Of a stretch of DNA of 50,019 bases, positions 1 to 8,864 are shown in pieces. The stretch is from Betaproteobacteria bacterium HGW-Betaproteobacteria-7 (GTDB lineage: Bacteria > Pseudomonadota > Gammaproteobacteria > Burkholderiales > Rhodocyclaceae), in NCBI GenBank assembly GCA_002840765.1, contig PHCE01000024.1, positions 1-50,019 on the forward strand, in the 5' to 3' direction. The first letter of the stretch is position 1. Every line of letters begins with the position of its first letter. A model generated the notes under the pieces. It was not told the origin of the DNA and made no database searches. It saw only the letters and a list, made by a program, of their open reading frames with translations. The translations under genes were made by a program, and so were the position numbers.

Positions 1-1
1 C

Positions 2-1105
2 GACGCCCCCGGCCAACTGCGCACCCGTCTCTCCACCTCAGAAAACGCCAGCCAACTCAGCCTCGGCCACCTCATCCACCACGCCCCGGAAAGCGCCACT
101 CGCGGTGCCTGGCGCGGCGCCGGCTTCGAACTCAGAACCGACGCCTGGCTCGCCCTGCGGGCTGGTGAAGGCATCCTCCTCTCCACCACCGCCCGGCCCA
201 ACGGCCAAAGCACCCAGATGGACGTCGCCGAAGCCGTCGGCCAACTGAAAGCCGCCGAAGAAACCGCCAAAGCCCTCTCTGACGCCGCCGAGAAACAAGG
301 TGCCCAGCCGCTCAAAGCCAATGCCGAGCAGAGCAAATTCATCAAGAGCATCGACCCCAAACAGGACGGCAAATTCGAAGGCAGCATCGGCGGCCAGCCA
401 GCAAAGAAAGCCACCCCTGGCAGCCGCGACCCGGGCGACCCGACCGAACGTTTCGCCCAAGCGCACATCGTCCTCGAAGCACCGAGCGACATCAGCCACA
501 GCAGCCCGGCCAGCACGCTCCTCTACGCCGGCCAGCACCTGCACCTGACCAGCCAGCAAGACCTCCACATAGCCGCCGCCCACACCCACGCCCTGGCCAT
601 CGGCCAGAGCGCTAGCTGGTTCAGCCACGCCGGCGGCATCAAGAGCGTCGCCCAGGCCGGCAGCCACACCCTCCAGGCCCACACCGACAAGTTGGAAATC
701 CTCGTCGACCAGTCAGCAACCCTGACCAGCAGCAACGACGAGATCCACATCCTGGCCAAGAGCAAGATCGTCCTTCAGGCCGGGCAGTCCAGCGTCACGC
801 TGGAAGGGAGCAATATCACCTTTGCTTGCCCGGGGACGTTCTCGGTGAAGGGCAGCAACCATGCGTTTGTGGGGCCGGGGAGTGGGCCGGCGGAGCGGGA
901 AGCGTTGCCTGATTCACGAGTGAAGCTCTATGACGAGGCCTTCATCCTCAAAGACAGTGATACCGGAGAGCCGCTAGCGAACTTCCCCTATCGCATTAGG
1001 CGGCCTGACGGAAGTTACGAGGTCGGCATCACGGACAATAACGGACATACGCATTTGGTGCCTAGCGCCGACATTGAAAAACTGCTGATTGAGGTGCTCA
1101 AATGA
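2..1105 (+). CDS. vgrG: VgrG, type VI secretion spike protein (3' part, 5' end outside window)
   Basis: The frame is open from the first bases of the window, so only the C-terminal part of the protein is present. VgrG trimers form the tip of the T6SS puncturing device and carry effectors. The visible part starts in the conserved segment around APGQLRTRLSTSENASQLSL and continues through the GFELRTDAWLALRAGEG-type repeats. It then enters the DUF2345 beta-prism, where alternating short strands can be seen (for example LEILVDQSATLTSSNDEIHI and KIVLQAGQSSVTL). After about residue 300 of the visible part comes an extra C-terminal domain (VKLYDEAFILKDSDTGEPL to the end) with a GITDNNGHTHLV turn, the kind of beta domain that often docks cargo. 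The stop overlaps the next gene by 4 nt (ATGA), which ties the neighbour to it as cargo. Family call is firm; the effector-docking role of the tail is inference. Confidence 0.93.
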   Translation, partial: DAPGQLRTRLSTSENASQLSLGHLIHHAPESATRGAWRGAGFELRTDAWLALRAGEGILLSTTARPNGQSTQMDVAEAVGQLKAAEETAKALSDAAEKQGAQPLKANAEQSKFIKSIDPKQDGKFEGSIGGQPAKKATPGSRDPGDPTERFAQAHIVLEAPSDISHSSPASTLLYAGQHLHLTSQQDLHIAAAHTHALAIGQSASWFSHAGGIKSVAQAGSHTLQAHTDKLEILVDQSATLTSSNDEIHILAKSKIVLQAGQSSVTLEGSNITFACPGTFSVKGSNHAFVGPGSGPAEREALPDSRVKLYDEAFILKDSDTGEPLANFPYRIRRPDGSYEVGITDNNGHTHLVPSADIEKLLIEVLK

Positions 1106-1860
1106 CGGGCAGCGATTCCGCCAAGACTGGCCCAGCCTGGAAGGGGGCGGGCAGTTCATCGTCATCGCCGGTGCAGAACAAGACGCGGAAAGAGGTTCTT
1201 GTTAAGTCAAGCTATGGTCTGACAATTGGTTTTGAAGTCAATTACCCGGAATACTTCAAGGACGACATCCAGCAAATCGGCGGGCCGGGGTATCCGCCGC
1301 CAGGCGATGGTGATTATGGGCATGCGTTTTTTTATCTCACCAAAAATGGCGTAGTGACCTGTTTCTTCAGCTTTGGCCCGGGCGGCGGAGGTGAGCCCAA
1401 GAGAATTGGTGTGCCCTTCACGGATATTCAATCCCCTGATCTGAATCCCATCCCGATGCATGCCCGCGCACGGCCAGGCGATGCGAGTTATCCTATCAGC
1501 GAACCGGTAACCGCCTTTCGGCTCAAGCTCACGCAAGCGCAGGAGGAATCCATCCGCAATGAAGCGGAGCGGATCAGAAAGCAGATCGAGAGCGGCAAGC
1601 AAAAATATACCGCTTGGGTCAATGATACCTGCGCCGAAACAGCGCGGGACATCATCAAGAAGACTCTACCGAACATCCCGGACGGATCGGGACAGGTCCG
1701 GGTTGATGGCACGTTGTCCAGAGTCAAACTGGTCAATCCGTACATGTGGCACAAGAATATGACCAAGAAATACAAGGCGGTGAAGGAAGTACTCCCTAGA
1801 ATTTTGAGCACAAATGACGATGATCCTCTATCCGCATTCGAGTTTGAAGCGATTAAGTAG
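1102..1860 (+). CDS. Candidate T6SS effector, possible permuted papain-like (NlpC/LRAT-type) enzyme
   Basis: 252 aa with no signal peptide and no transmembrane segment, as expected for a VgrG-delivered toxin. It begins inside the stop of vgrG (ATGA overlap), the standard position of a cognate effector. A GDGDYGHAFFYL segment puts a His at residue 74 on a predicted strand. A later VNDTCAETARDII helix puts a Cys at residue 177. The His-before-Cys order, with the Cys at a helix N-terminus, resembles circularly permuted NlpC/P60 or LRAT-like cysteine hydrolases that cut peptidoglycan or lipids. The downstream exported protein would fit an immunity protein against a periplasmic attack. I do not recognise the family by name; the effector role comes from context and the fold is a hypothesis. 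Confidence 0.6.
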   Translation: MTGSDSAKTGPAWKGAGSSSSSPVQNKTRKEVLVKSSYGLTIGFEVNYPEYFKDDIQQIGGPGYPPPGDGDYGHAFFYLTKNGVVTCFFSFGPGGGGEPKRIGVPFTDIQSPDLNPIPMHARARPGDASYPISEPVTAFRLKLTQAQEESIRNEAERIRKQIESGKQKYTAWVNDTCAETARDIIKKTLPNIPDGSGQVRVDGTLSRVKLVNPYMWHKNMTKKYKAVKEVLPRILSTNDDDPLSAFEFEAIK

Positions 1861-2446
1861 GCGATTACTCGCCGGCATATTAATACTGTTCGTCTTGGCT
1901 AACGGAGTTGGCGCAATGAATTTAGGTAACGTACCGCTGAAAACCGAGTATTACACCCCGGCGCAAAACGCCGAATTAATCGGGATGATAAAGGCGGCCA
2001 TTCGGATACTGACGGAGGAGGACTCAATCGAAAGCCAGCGCCCCCTCTTGCCCAACTTTGCCTATCAATCGCCCAAGGCGGGTGGGCCACCGCTGTTTAG
2101 CTATTCACTCAACGGGGTGAATGACATTGGTTTCCGTAGAGCCTATGGAAAAGAAGCCTGGGAAACCTCGTCGGTGCTGACAGGAGTTGGAAAGAGTTCT
2201 CAAATAAGACGCGCTGTCCCGAAAATAGAAAAAGAGGCGTTCGACTTTCTGTCCCTAACGTTTCGCGGTATCGACAAGGAGCCTAAAGACGTTCAGGGAA
2301 TCAAAACGCTCGGGTTCCGGTTCAACTACACCTCGCCAAAAACCGGGAAGCGGGTGGATCTGGTTTTTTATGAGCCAGCCTATCTGCATGAGAAAGACAG
2401 CACCTATCCATCACATTTCCTCTCTGCAGATTTGAAGGCGCAATAG
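1814..2446 (+). CDS. Exported hypothetical protein, candidate T6SS immunity protein
   Basis: 210 aa. The start overlaps the 3' end of the effector candidate by 47 nt; a second ATG 6 nt downstream (1820) is equally possible. The N-terminus has a positively charged stretch (SSLKRLSRRLL) and a hydrophobic core ending in a VGA-type cleavage site, so the mature protein should sit in the periplasm. The mature part shows no motif I recognise. The position directly after an effector, the overlapping reading frames and the periplasmic localisation together suggest an immunity protein that neutralises the product of the preceding gene. The function is inferred from context only. Confidence 0.55.
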   Translation: MTMILYPHSSLKRLSRRLLAGILILFVLANGVGAMNLGNVPLKTEYYTPAQNAELIGMIKAAIRILTEEDSIESQRPLLPNFAYQSPKAGGPPLFSYSLNGVNDIGFRRAYGKEAWETSSVLTGVGKSSQIRRAVPKIEKEAFDFLSLTFRGIDKEPKDVQGIKTLGFRFNYTSPKTGKRVDLVFYEPAYLHEKDSTYPSHFLSADLKAQ

Positions 2447-2572
2447 CACGGTGCAGATGCCAATGGGCGCAGAATTGCGGTTACTTGGCCCCCTGAGGTT
2501 CCCTCAGTTTTACGTCCGCCGAAGGGCGGATGCTGACGGAACTGATGACGGCTATTCCAACACCTACTGGCA

Positions 2573-2940
2573 ATGGTCGCCCGACCAGTCTGCTCCGAAG
2601 CTGTAAGCACCCCGGCATTCCAGCGGACCGCCCAAAAGCTGCGCTTTTGTCCGGCCGCTGAATTTCCCGCCACCCAATATCGCGAAACCGACCTGTCCTT
2701 CGTTCACCGCCTGCTGGCCGAAGAAGGCCTCGCCTTCCGTTACGAGCACAACCAGGCTGCAGAAGCCGGTGATGACGCCAGCCACGCCCGCCATCAACTG
2801 ATCATCTTCGACCGCGACGCCGAACTCTCCGCCGGCAACCAGCCGCTGATCCATCACCACCGCAACAACGCCACCGACGCCACCAACACCTGCAGACCTG
2901 GCAGGAAGCCCGGCGCGTCCAGCCTAGTGCCGTCGCCATA
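2573..2940 (+). pseudogene. Decayed vgrG fragment (N-terminal gp27-like domain)
   Basis: From about 2660 the translation is clearly VgrG: QYRETDLSFVHRLLAEEGLA, then HQLIIFDRDAEL and the NNATDATNT segment. At about 2890 the family reading continues only in the +1 frame, as LQTWQEARRVQPSAVAI; the run CCC expected there is CC, so one base has been lost. The match ends at 2940, where base composition changes abruptly to A+T-rich. No complete start or upstream VgrG sequence is present, and 2447-2572 shows no recognisable gene. This is a truncated, frameshifted remnant of a second vgrG, probably left by recombination among VgrG cassettes. Confidence 0.8.
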
Positions 2941-2986
2941 AAAAAATAATACAAACTACAAAAGTAAGGTTTTGGGAATTAAAATA

Positions 2987-3670
2987 ATGCGCCTTTTCTG
3001 TCTTAAAGCATGTTTAGGTGCTATTTTATATATAGGACATTGTGAAGCCTTAATAAGCGATGAGTTATGTCCTAATGCCGACATTAATTTGCATTGGTCA
3101 AGCCAGTGTTTTAATGTTAAAGGAAAAAATAGAGAAGTAAAACGCAAATACAGAAAAAATATAATAACCGGAAGCCAAGGTGTGGTAACCGTGCTTATTT
3201 CGGATCCGCTAGAACTTGTGGCAATAAATAGGTCCGGGCGAGTAACGATATCAAGCATTGATTTTTCTGGCGACTTTGATTACCCAGACCCAGAAACAGA
3301 GCTATATAGATTTTCAACGATAAGCATTAAAGATAAAAATCACAAATCGAAATGTGGTTATTTCGACAAAAATTTTAATATCAAAATAAAAGCAATTTAT
3401 GATCACTGTCAGCCATTTAAAGGCGGTTATGCACTGACATGCAATAACTGCGAAAAATATTGTACGGAAACAGAGTGCCAAAACAGTATTATTGTCGGTG
3501 GAATGAGTTACACCTTCGATAAGAATGGAAAGCCGATAGAGTCTTTTAGATCAATAGAGCTAGAAAAATATTGCACAAACTCATCAGCTTACGAGGTAAT
3601 GATTCGTGGGGGTAATAAGTTTCTCAAGTGTCGGAACGACGAAAAAAATAACCCATTTATCGTTAATTAA
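2987..3670 (+). CDS. A+T-rich exported orphan with WG-repeat-like segment
   Basis: About 227 aa from the ATG at 2987, which has GGGA 9 nt upstream; a TTG at 2972 would extend it by five residues. The N-terminus (MRLFCLKACLGAILYIGHCEA) looks like a signal peptide. The mature protein is cysteine-rich. It has one segment, CGYFDKNFNIKIKAIYDHC followed by PFKGGYALTC, that resembles a WG/beta-hairpin repeat, a type seen in some T6SS immunity proteins. Codon use is A/T-ending throughout, in sharp contrast to both flanks, which marks recent acquisition. It directly follows the vgrG remnant. Identity unknown; an orphan cargo or immunity gene is the most economical reading. Confidence 0.55.
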   Translation: MRLFCLKACLGAILYIGHCEALISDELCPNADINLHWSSQCFNVKGKNREVKRKYRKNIITGSQGVVTVLISDPLELVAINRSGRVTISSIDFSGDFDYPDPETELYRFSTISIKDKNHKSKCGYFDKNFNIKIKAIYDHCQPFKGGYALTCNNCEKYCTETECQNSIIVGGMSYTFDKNGKPIESFRSIELEKYCTNSSAYEVMIRGGNKFLKCRNDEKNNPFIVN

Positions 3671-3889
3671 CACTGGCTTAAGTTGGTGCCTACTGGCTGA
3701 ATGGCATTGGTGAGTCTCACTTTCAAAACCGTTAGGCCAGATTAAATCTGCGCCGGTACTCGCGGCAGCAGCGGTGCGGGGGCAGCCAAGGACCTTGAAT
3801 ATTTCGTGAAATAGTTCGCTGACAGGCATAGGTGCTTCCGTTAGCGTTTGTAGTCCACACTTTCCCGGAAATTCGACTGCAGCGCCGTC

Positions 3890-4168
3890 ATGTCCAACTT
3901 CGACAAGCTAACCCTGCAAGCACTGGAGGCCACTGCCGCAGCTTCGGCTACCTATCTTGATGCCTGCGATTCCGGGGCTGGGAACAGTCGGCTGGACCCC
4001 GAGTATTACCGGGCGTGCGGCGACCTGCTGATCAGGATCTTCTCCCTGGTCGATCCGGAAAGGGACTTCCCCGATCTACTCAAGCGCTCGCCGGCGGCCC
4101 GCGAGATCGCTGACTCGATCGAGCTGCGCCGGCGGATCGAGGCCGGCAAGCTGCGCTACCACCCCTGA
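3890..4168 (+). CDS. Small hypothetical protein
   Basis: 92 aa, starting MSNFDKLTLQALEATAAASA. It appears largely helical and soluble, with no signal peptide and no motif I recognise. Base composition returns to the GC-rich norm here, so it probably belongs to the ancestral chromosome and not to the VgrG cassette region. The preceding 219 bp (3671-3889) show no convincing gene. It lies just ahead of the efflux operon on the same strand, but the 75 bp gap and the promoter-like hexamer before tolC suggest separate transcription. Confidence 0.55.
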   Translation: MSNFDKLTLQALEATAAASATYLDACDSGAGNSRLDPEYYRACGDLLIRIFSLVDPERDFPDLLKRSPAAREIADSIELRRRIEAGKLRYHP

Positions 4169-4230
4169 TTCTCGCCGCCGCGGCGGCACCTGGAAACAAT
4201 TGCTCACAGCCTGTTGACGGGCGCTGCGGC

Positions 4231-4236
4231 TAAACT
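4231..4236 (+). promoter_or_regulatory. -10-like hexamer close to the tolC start
   Basis: TAAACT begins exactly 13 nt before the ATG at 4244. A transcript starting 6-7 nt after this box would have almost no 5' leader. The same hexamer at the same spacing occurs before dnaB and before the peptide-binding lipoprotein gene. No good -35 is visible. Confidence 0.35.
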
Positions 4237-4243
4237 AGCGGCC

Positions 4244-5638
4244 ATGCCAAACATGTTCCGCTATCTAATTCCCCTGTTGTGCTGCCTGAGCCTGCCGGTC
4301 GCCGCGGCCGGGCCGGCCGATCCCTTCGGCAACGAGGGCATGGCGCCGCTGCGGCCGTCGCCGCAACTGGCTGCCCGGGTCGGGGAGGCGCCTTGCGCCA
4401 CGGCCATTCCGGCGACGCCGCTGACGGCTATCGATGCCGTGGACCTGACCTTGTGCAACAACCCGCAGACACGCGAAGTGTGGGCCGCCGCGCGCGTCCA
4501 GGCGGCGCTGGTCGGCGTCGCCCAGTCGGCCTGGCTGCCCGATCTCGACGGCCGCCTGGCGACCGCTCGCAACTTCACCGACGTCGACAACTACAACCAG
4601 CGCAATGCGGCGCTGACCTTGTCCTGGCTGCTGCTCGATTTCGGCCAGCGCGCGGCGAGTGGCGAGAATGCCCGGCAACTGCTGGCCGCCGCCGCGGCGA
4701 CCCAGGGTTCGACGGTGCAGTCGCTGTTTCTAGCCGCCCTGCAAAATTATTACAACGCCCAGGCCACCCGCGCCGCCGTGCACTCGACCGGCGAGGCCGA
4801 GCGCTCGGCCCGCGAGAGCTTCGCCGCCGCCGATGCCCGTTACCAGGTCGGCGTCGGCACGCCGGCCGATCGCCTGCAGGCGCAGACGGCGCTGTCACAG
4901 GCGATACTGAACCGGATCCGGGCCGAAGGCGAGGCGCGCAATGCGCTCGGGGCCCTGGCCAATGTCATGGGCTTCGATGCCCAGATGCCGATAACTCTGG
5001 CCGACCTGCCGCCGACCCAGGCGGACGCCGCCTTCCAGCGCGATGTCGATGCGTTGATCACCACTGCCCGCGCCCGCCGGCCGGACCTGCAGGCGGCCGA
5101 GGCGCAGCTGAAAGCGGCGGAGTCCGGCATCGACCTGGCGCGTGCTCAGGGCCGGCCGACCCTGAGCCTGACCGCCGGACCTAGTTGGCAGGAAGTCCGC
5201 GGCGTCTCCAGCAACGGTGGCAGTCTTGGCCTGACGCTGAGCGTGCCGATCTTTTCCGGTTTCGAAACCACCTACCGCGTGCGCTCGGCCGAGGCTCAGG
5301 CCGAAGTGCGGGCGGCGCAGCGCGACCGCCTGAGCAGCCAGATCGCCCTCGACGTCTGGCGCGCCTACCAGAACCTGAATACCGCGACGCAGAGCCTGAA
5401 GACGACCGCTGACCTGGTCGCCAGTGCCGAACAATCGGAGCGCGTCGCCCTCGGCCGCTACAAGGCCGGTGTCGGCACCGTGCTTGAACTGCTGACGGCG
5501 CAGAGCGCCCTGGCCAGCGCCCGGTTGCAGCGCATCCAGGCGGCACTCGACTGGCAGATATTCCGCGCCACACTGGCCCAGGCCATGGGCGCGCTCGATT
5601 ACACGCTGCTGCAGGGCGCAGCGGAAGGAAGACCATGA
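4244..5638 (+). CDS. TolC-family outer membrane efflux protein
   Basis: About 464 aa from the ATG at 4244 (a second ATG lies at 4253). A signal peptide (MFRYLIPLLCCLSLPVAAA) is followed by two homologous outer membrane efflux protein repeats. Repeat landmarks are DLTLCNNPQTREVWAAARVQ and, later, ARRPDLQAAEAQLKAAESGI. The conserved segments LGRYKAGVGTVLELLTAQSA and PIFSGFET are typical of type I/MacAB-associated TolC proteins. It forms the outer membrane channel of the exporter encoded by the next three genes. The stop overlaps the ATG of the adaptor gene (ATGA), so the two are translationally coupled. Family and role are secure; the transported substrate is unknown. Confidence 0.93.
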   Translation: MPNMFRYLIPLLCCLSLPVAAAGPADPFGNEGMAPLRPSPQLAARVGEAPCATAIPATPLTAIDAVDLTLCNNPQTREVWAAARVQAALVGVAQSAWLPDLDGRLATARNFTDVDNYNQRNAALTLSWLLLDFGQRAASGENARQLLAAAAATQGSTVQSLFLAALQNYYNAQATRAAVHSTGEAERSARESFAAADARYQVGVGTPADRLQAQTALSQAILNRIRAEGEARNALGALANVMGFDAQMPITLADLPPTQADAAFQRDVDALITTARARRPDLQAAEAQLKAAESGIDLARAQGRPTLSLTAGPSWQEVRGVSSNGGSLGLTLSVPIFSGFETTYRVRSAEAQAEVRAAQRDRLSSQIALDVWRAYQNLNTATQSLKTTADLVASAEQSERVALGRYKAGVGTVLELLTAQSALASARLQRIQAALDWQIFRATLAQAMGALDYTLLQGAAEGRP

Positions 5639-6873
5639 AACGAAGTAGCAAAATTCTCCTCGGCGGCGTTGTGATCGCCGGTCTGATCGGCGGCGCTGTC
5701 TGGTTCATTCAGCAGCAGGCGGCGCAGGATCCGGAAAAGCGCTACCGGCTGGCGAGCGTTGAGCAGGGCGAGATCACGCAGACTGTCTCGGCCAACGGCA
5801 CGCTCAATCCGGTGGTGCTGGTCAGCGTCGGCACCCAGGTGTCCGGCACCGTCAAGAAGCTCTACGTCGATTTCAACGACCCGGTGAAAAAGGGTCAGGC
5901 CCTGCTCGAACTTGACGATGCGCTGGTTTCGGCCAGCGAGCGGCAGAGCGCGGCGAGTATCGCCAACGCCCAGGCCAGTCTCGAACTGGCCCAGGCCAAC
6001 GAAGCGCGGATCAAGCAACTGTTGGCCCAGGAGTACGTTTCGAAACAGGAATACGACCAGTCACGCCAGGCGCTGAGATCGGCGCAGGCACAACTGAACC
6101 TGGCCCGTGCCCAGAACGAGCGCGACCGCGCCAACCTCGGGTTCACGGTCATCCGCTCGCCGGTCGACGGCGTCGTCATCGACCGCGTCGTTGATCTCGG
6201 GCAGACGGTGGCGGCCAGTTTCCAGACGCCGACGCTGATCAAGATCGCCCAAGACCTGACCGAAATGCGCATCGACACCAGCTTCGCCGAAGCCGACATC
6301 GGCCTCATCCGCGAGGGCCAGAAAGCGCGCTTCACCGTCGACGCCTTCCCCAGCCGCAACTTCGTCGGCGAGGTGCAGCAGATCCGCCTGAATCCAACCA
6401 ACCAGCAGAACGTAGTCACCTACAACGTCCGCATCAACGTATCCAATCCGGAGCTGGTGCTGCTGCCGGGCATGACCGCCTACGTCAATATCGGCGTGCA
6501 GCAGCGCGAGGAAGCGCTGCTGGTGCCGAACGCCGCGCTGCGCTTCAAACCGGCCGAAGCGGCCGAGAAAAAACCGGCCAACGGTCAGCCGGCGGCGGGC
6601 GGCGGTGGCATGGCGCCGGGTATGGGCGCCGGCGGCGATGGCGGCGGTGCCAAGGCCGCTGCTGGCAAAGGCAAGAAGCGCGATGGCCAGAGCGGCACCG
6701 TTTACGTGCTCGACGGTGGCGAGCTGCGGCCGGTCAGCGTCCAGCTCGGCATCACTGACAACCGCAACACGGAAATCCTTGGCGGTGAGCTGAAAGCCGG
6801 CGAGCGCGTGGTGGTCGGCGAGAACAGCAACGGCGCCAAGAAGCCGTCGTCCGTCGGCATGCGGATGTTCTGA
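5635..6873 (+). CDS. macA: MacA-like periplasmic adaptor (HlyD/membrane fusion family)
   Basis: 412 aa with one N-terminal transmembrane helix (ILLGGVVIAGLIGGAVWFI). The lipoyl half-domain begins with QTVSANGTLNPVVLVSVGTQ. A long helical hairpin (about residues 95-160, ANAQASLELAQANEARIKQL) precedes the second lipoyl half, VIRSPVDGVVIDRVVDLGQT. The beta-barrel domain includes GQKARFTVDAFPSR and LLPGMTAYVNI. It bridges the inner membrane ABC transporter and the TolC channel. Near residues 310-350 there is an unusual low-complexity Gly/Ala/Met insertion followed by a KGKKRDGQ basic stretch, within the membrane-proximal domain. It overlaps its neighbours by 4 and 1 nt. Confidence 0.92.
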   Translation: MKRSSKILLGGVVIAGLIGGAVWFIQQQAAQDPEKRYRLASVEQGEITQTVSANGTLNPVVLVSVGTQVSGTVKKLYVDFNDPVKKGQALLELDDALVSASERQSAASIANAQASLELAQANEARIKQLLAQEYVSKQEYDQSRQALRSAQAQLNLARAQNERDRANLGFTVIRSPVDGVVIDRVVDLGQTVAASFQTPTLIKIAQDLTEMRIDTSFAEADIGLIREGQKARFTVDAFPSRNFVGEVQQIRLNPTNQQNVVTYNVRINVSNPELVLLPGMTAYVNIGVQQREEALLVPNAALRFKPAEAAEKKPANGQPAAGGGGMAPGMGAGGDGGGAKAAAGKGKKRDGQSGTVYVLDGGELRPVSVQLGITDNRNTEILGGELKAGERVVVGENSNGAKKPSSVGMRMF

Positions 6874-7567
6874 TGAGCCAGCCGGTCATCCGGGTCGTCG
6901 GCCTGGGCAAATCCTACGCCACTGCTGCCGGCCTGTTTCCGGCGCTGAAGGGCGTGAACCTGGAAATCCATTCCGGCGAATACATTGCCATCATGGGGCC
7001 GTCCGGCTCCGGCAAATCCACCTTCATGAACCTGCTCGGCTGCCTCGACACACCCAGCCAGGGCGACTACTTCCTGGCCGGGGAGAACGTTGCCCAGTTG
7101 GACAAGGATGCCCTGGCACGCCTGCGCAACCGCACCCTCGGTTTCGTCTTCCAGGGCTTCAACCTGCTGCCGCGCATGAGCCTGCAGGACAATGTCGCGC
7201 TGCCGCTGGTCTATGCCGGCATCGACAAGGAAACACGCCGGGCCACGGCCCGCGAGCTGCTCGTCAAGGTCGGTCTCGGCCAGTACGCCGAATCGCTGCC
7301 CAGCCGCATTTCCGGTGGCCAGCAGCAGCGCGTCGCCATTGCCCGCGCCCTGGTCAACCAGCCGCGCCTGATCCTCGCCGACGAGCCGACTGGCAATCTC
7401 GACAGCCACACCAGTGAAGAAATCATGCGCCTGTTCGGCGAGCTGAACGCCGACGGCATCACCATCGTGCTGGTCACCCACGAGCCGGACATTGCCCAGC
7501 ACGCCAAGCGGCAGGTCAAGTTCCTCGATGGCGAGATCGTCGACGACCATCTGACCGAGGCGCAGCC

Positions 7568-7574
<7 letters not shown>
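6873..7574 (+). CDS. MacB-type ABC transporter ATP-binding subunit
   Basis: 233 aa, a lone nucleotide-binding domain of the MacB/LolD class. Walker A is GPSGSGKST (around residue 45). The Q-loop region is FVFQGFNLLPRMS, the signature is ISGGQQQRVAIARAL and Walker B is LILADEPTGNLD. A switch His is visible in LVTHEPDIA. In E. coli MacB the ATPase and permease are one polypeptide. Here they are separate, as in many betaproteobacteria, and the ATPase reading frame overlaps the permease start by 7 nt. It energises export through the MacA/TolC conduit, acting as a mechanotransmission ATPase rather than a classical flippase (family knowledge). Confidence 0.93.
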
Positions 7575-8788
<1,214 letters not shown>

Positions 8789-8864
8789 GCCAGCCGGGCG
8801 CGAGTGTGGCATCCTTGGCCATCGCCTCGTCAGCGGGACGAGCATGCGCAATGGAGGCCAGCCC

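Noticed and set aside
3671..3889. Possible Rhs or effector remnant in the gap after the A+T-rich gene
   Set aside because: A short reading ending KDLEYFVK can be made, but it is interrupted by stops and too short to assign.
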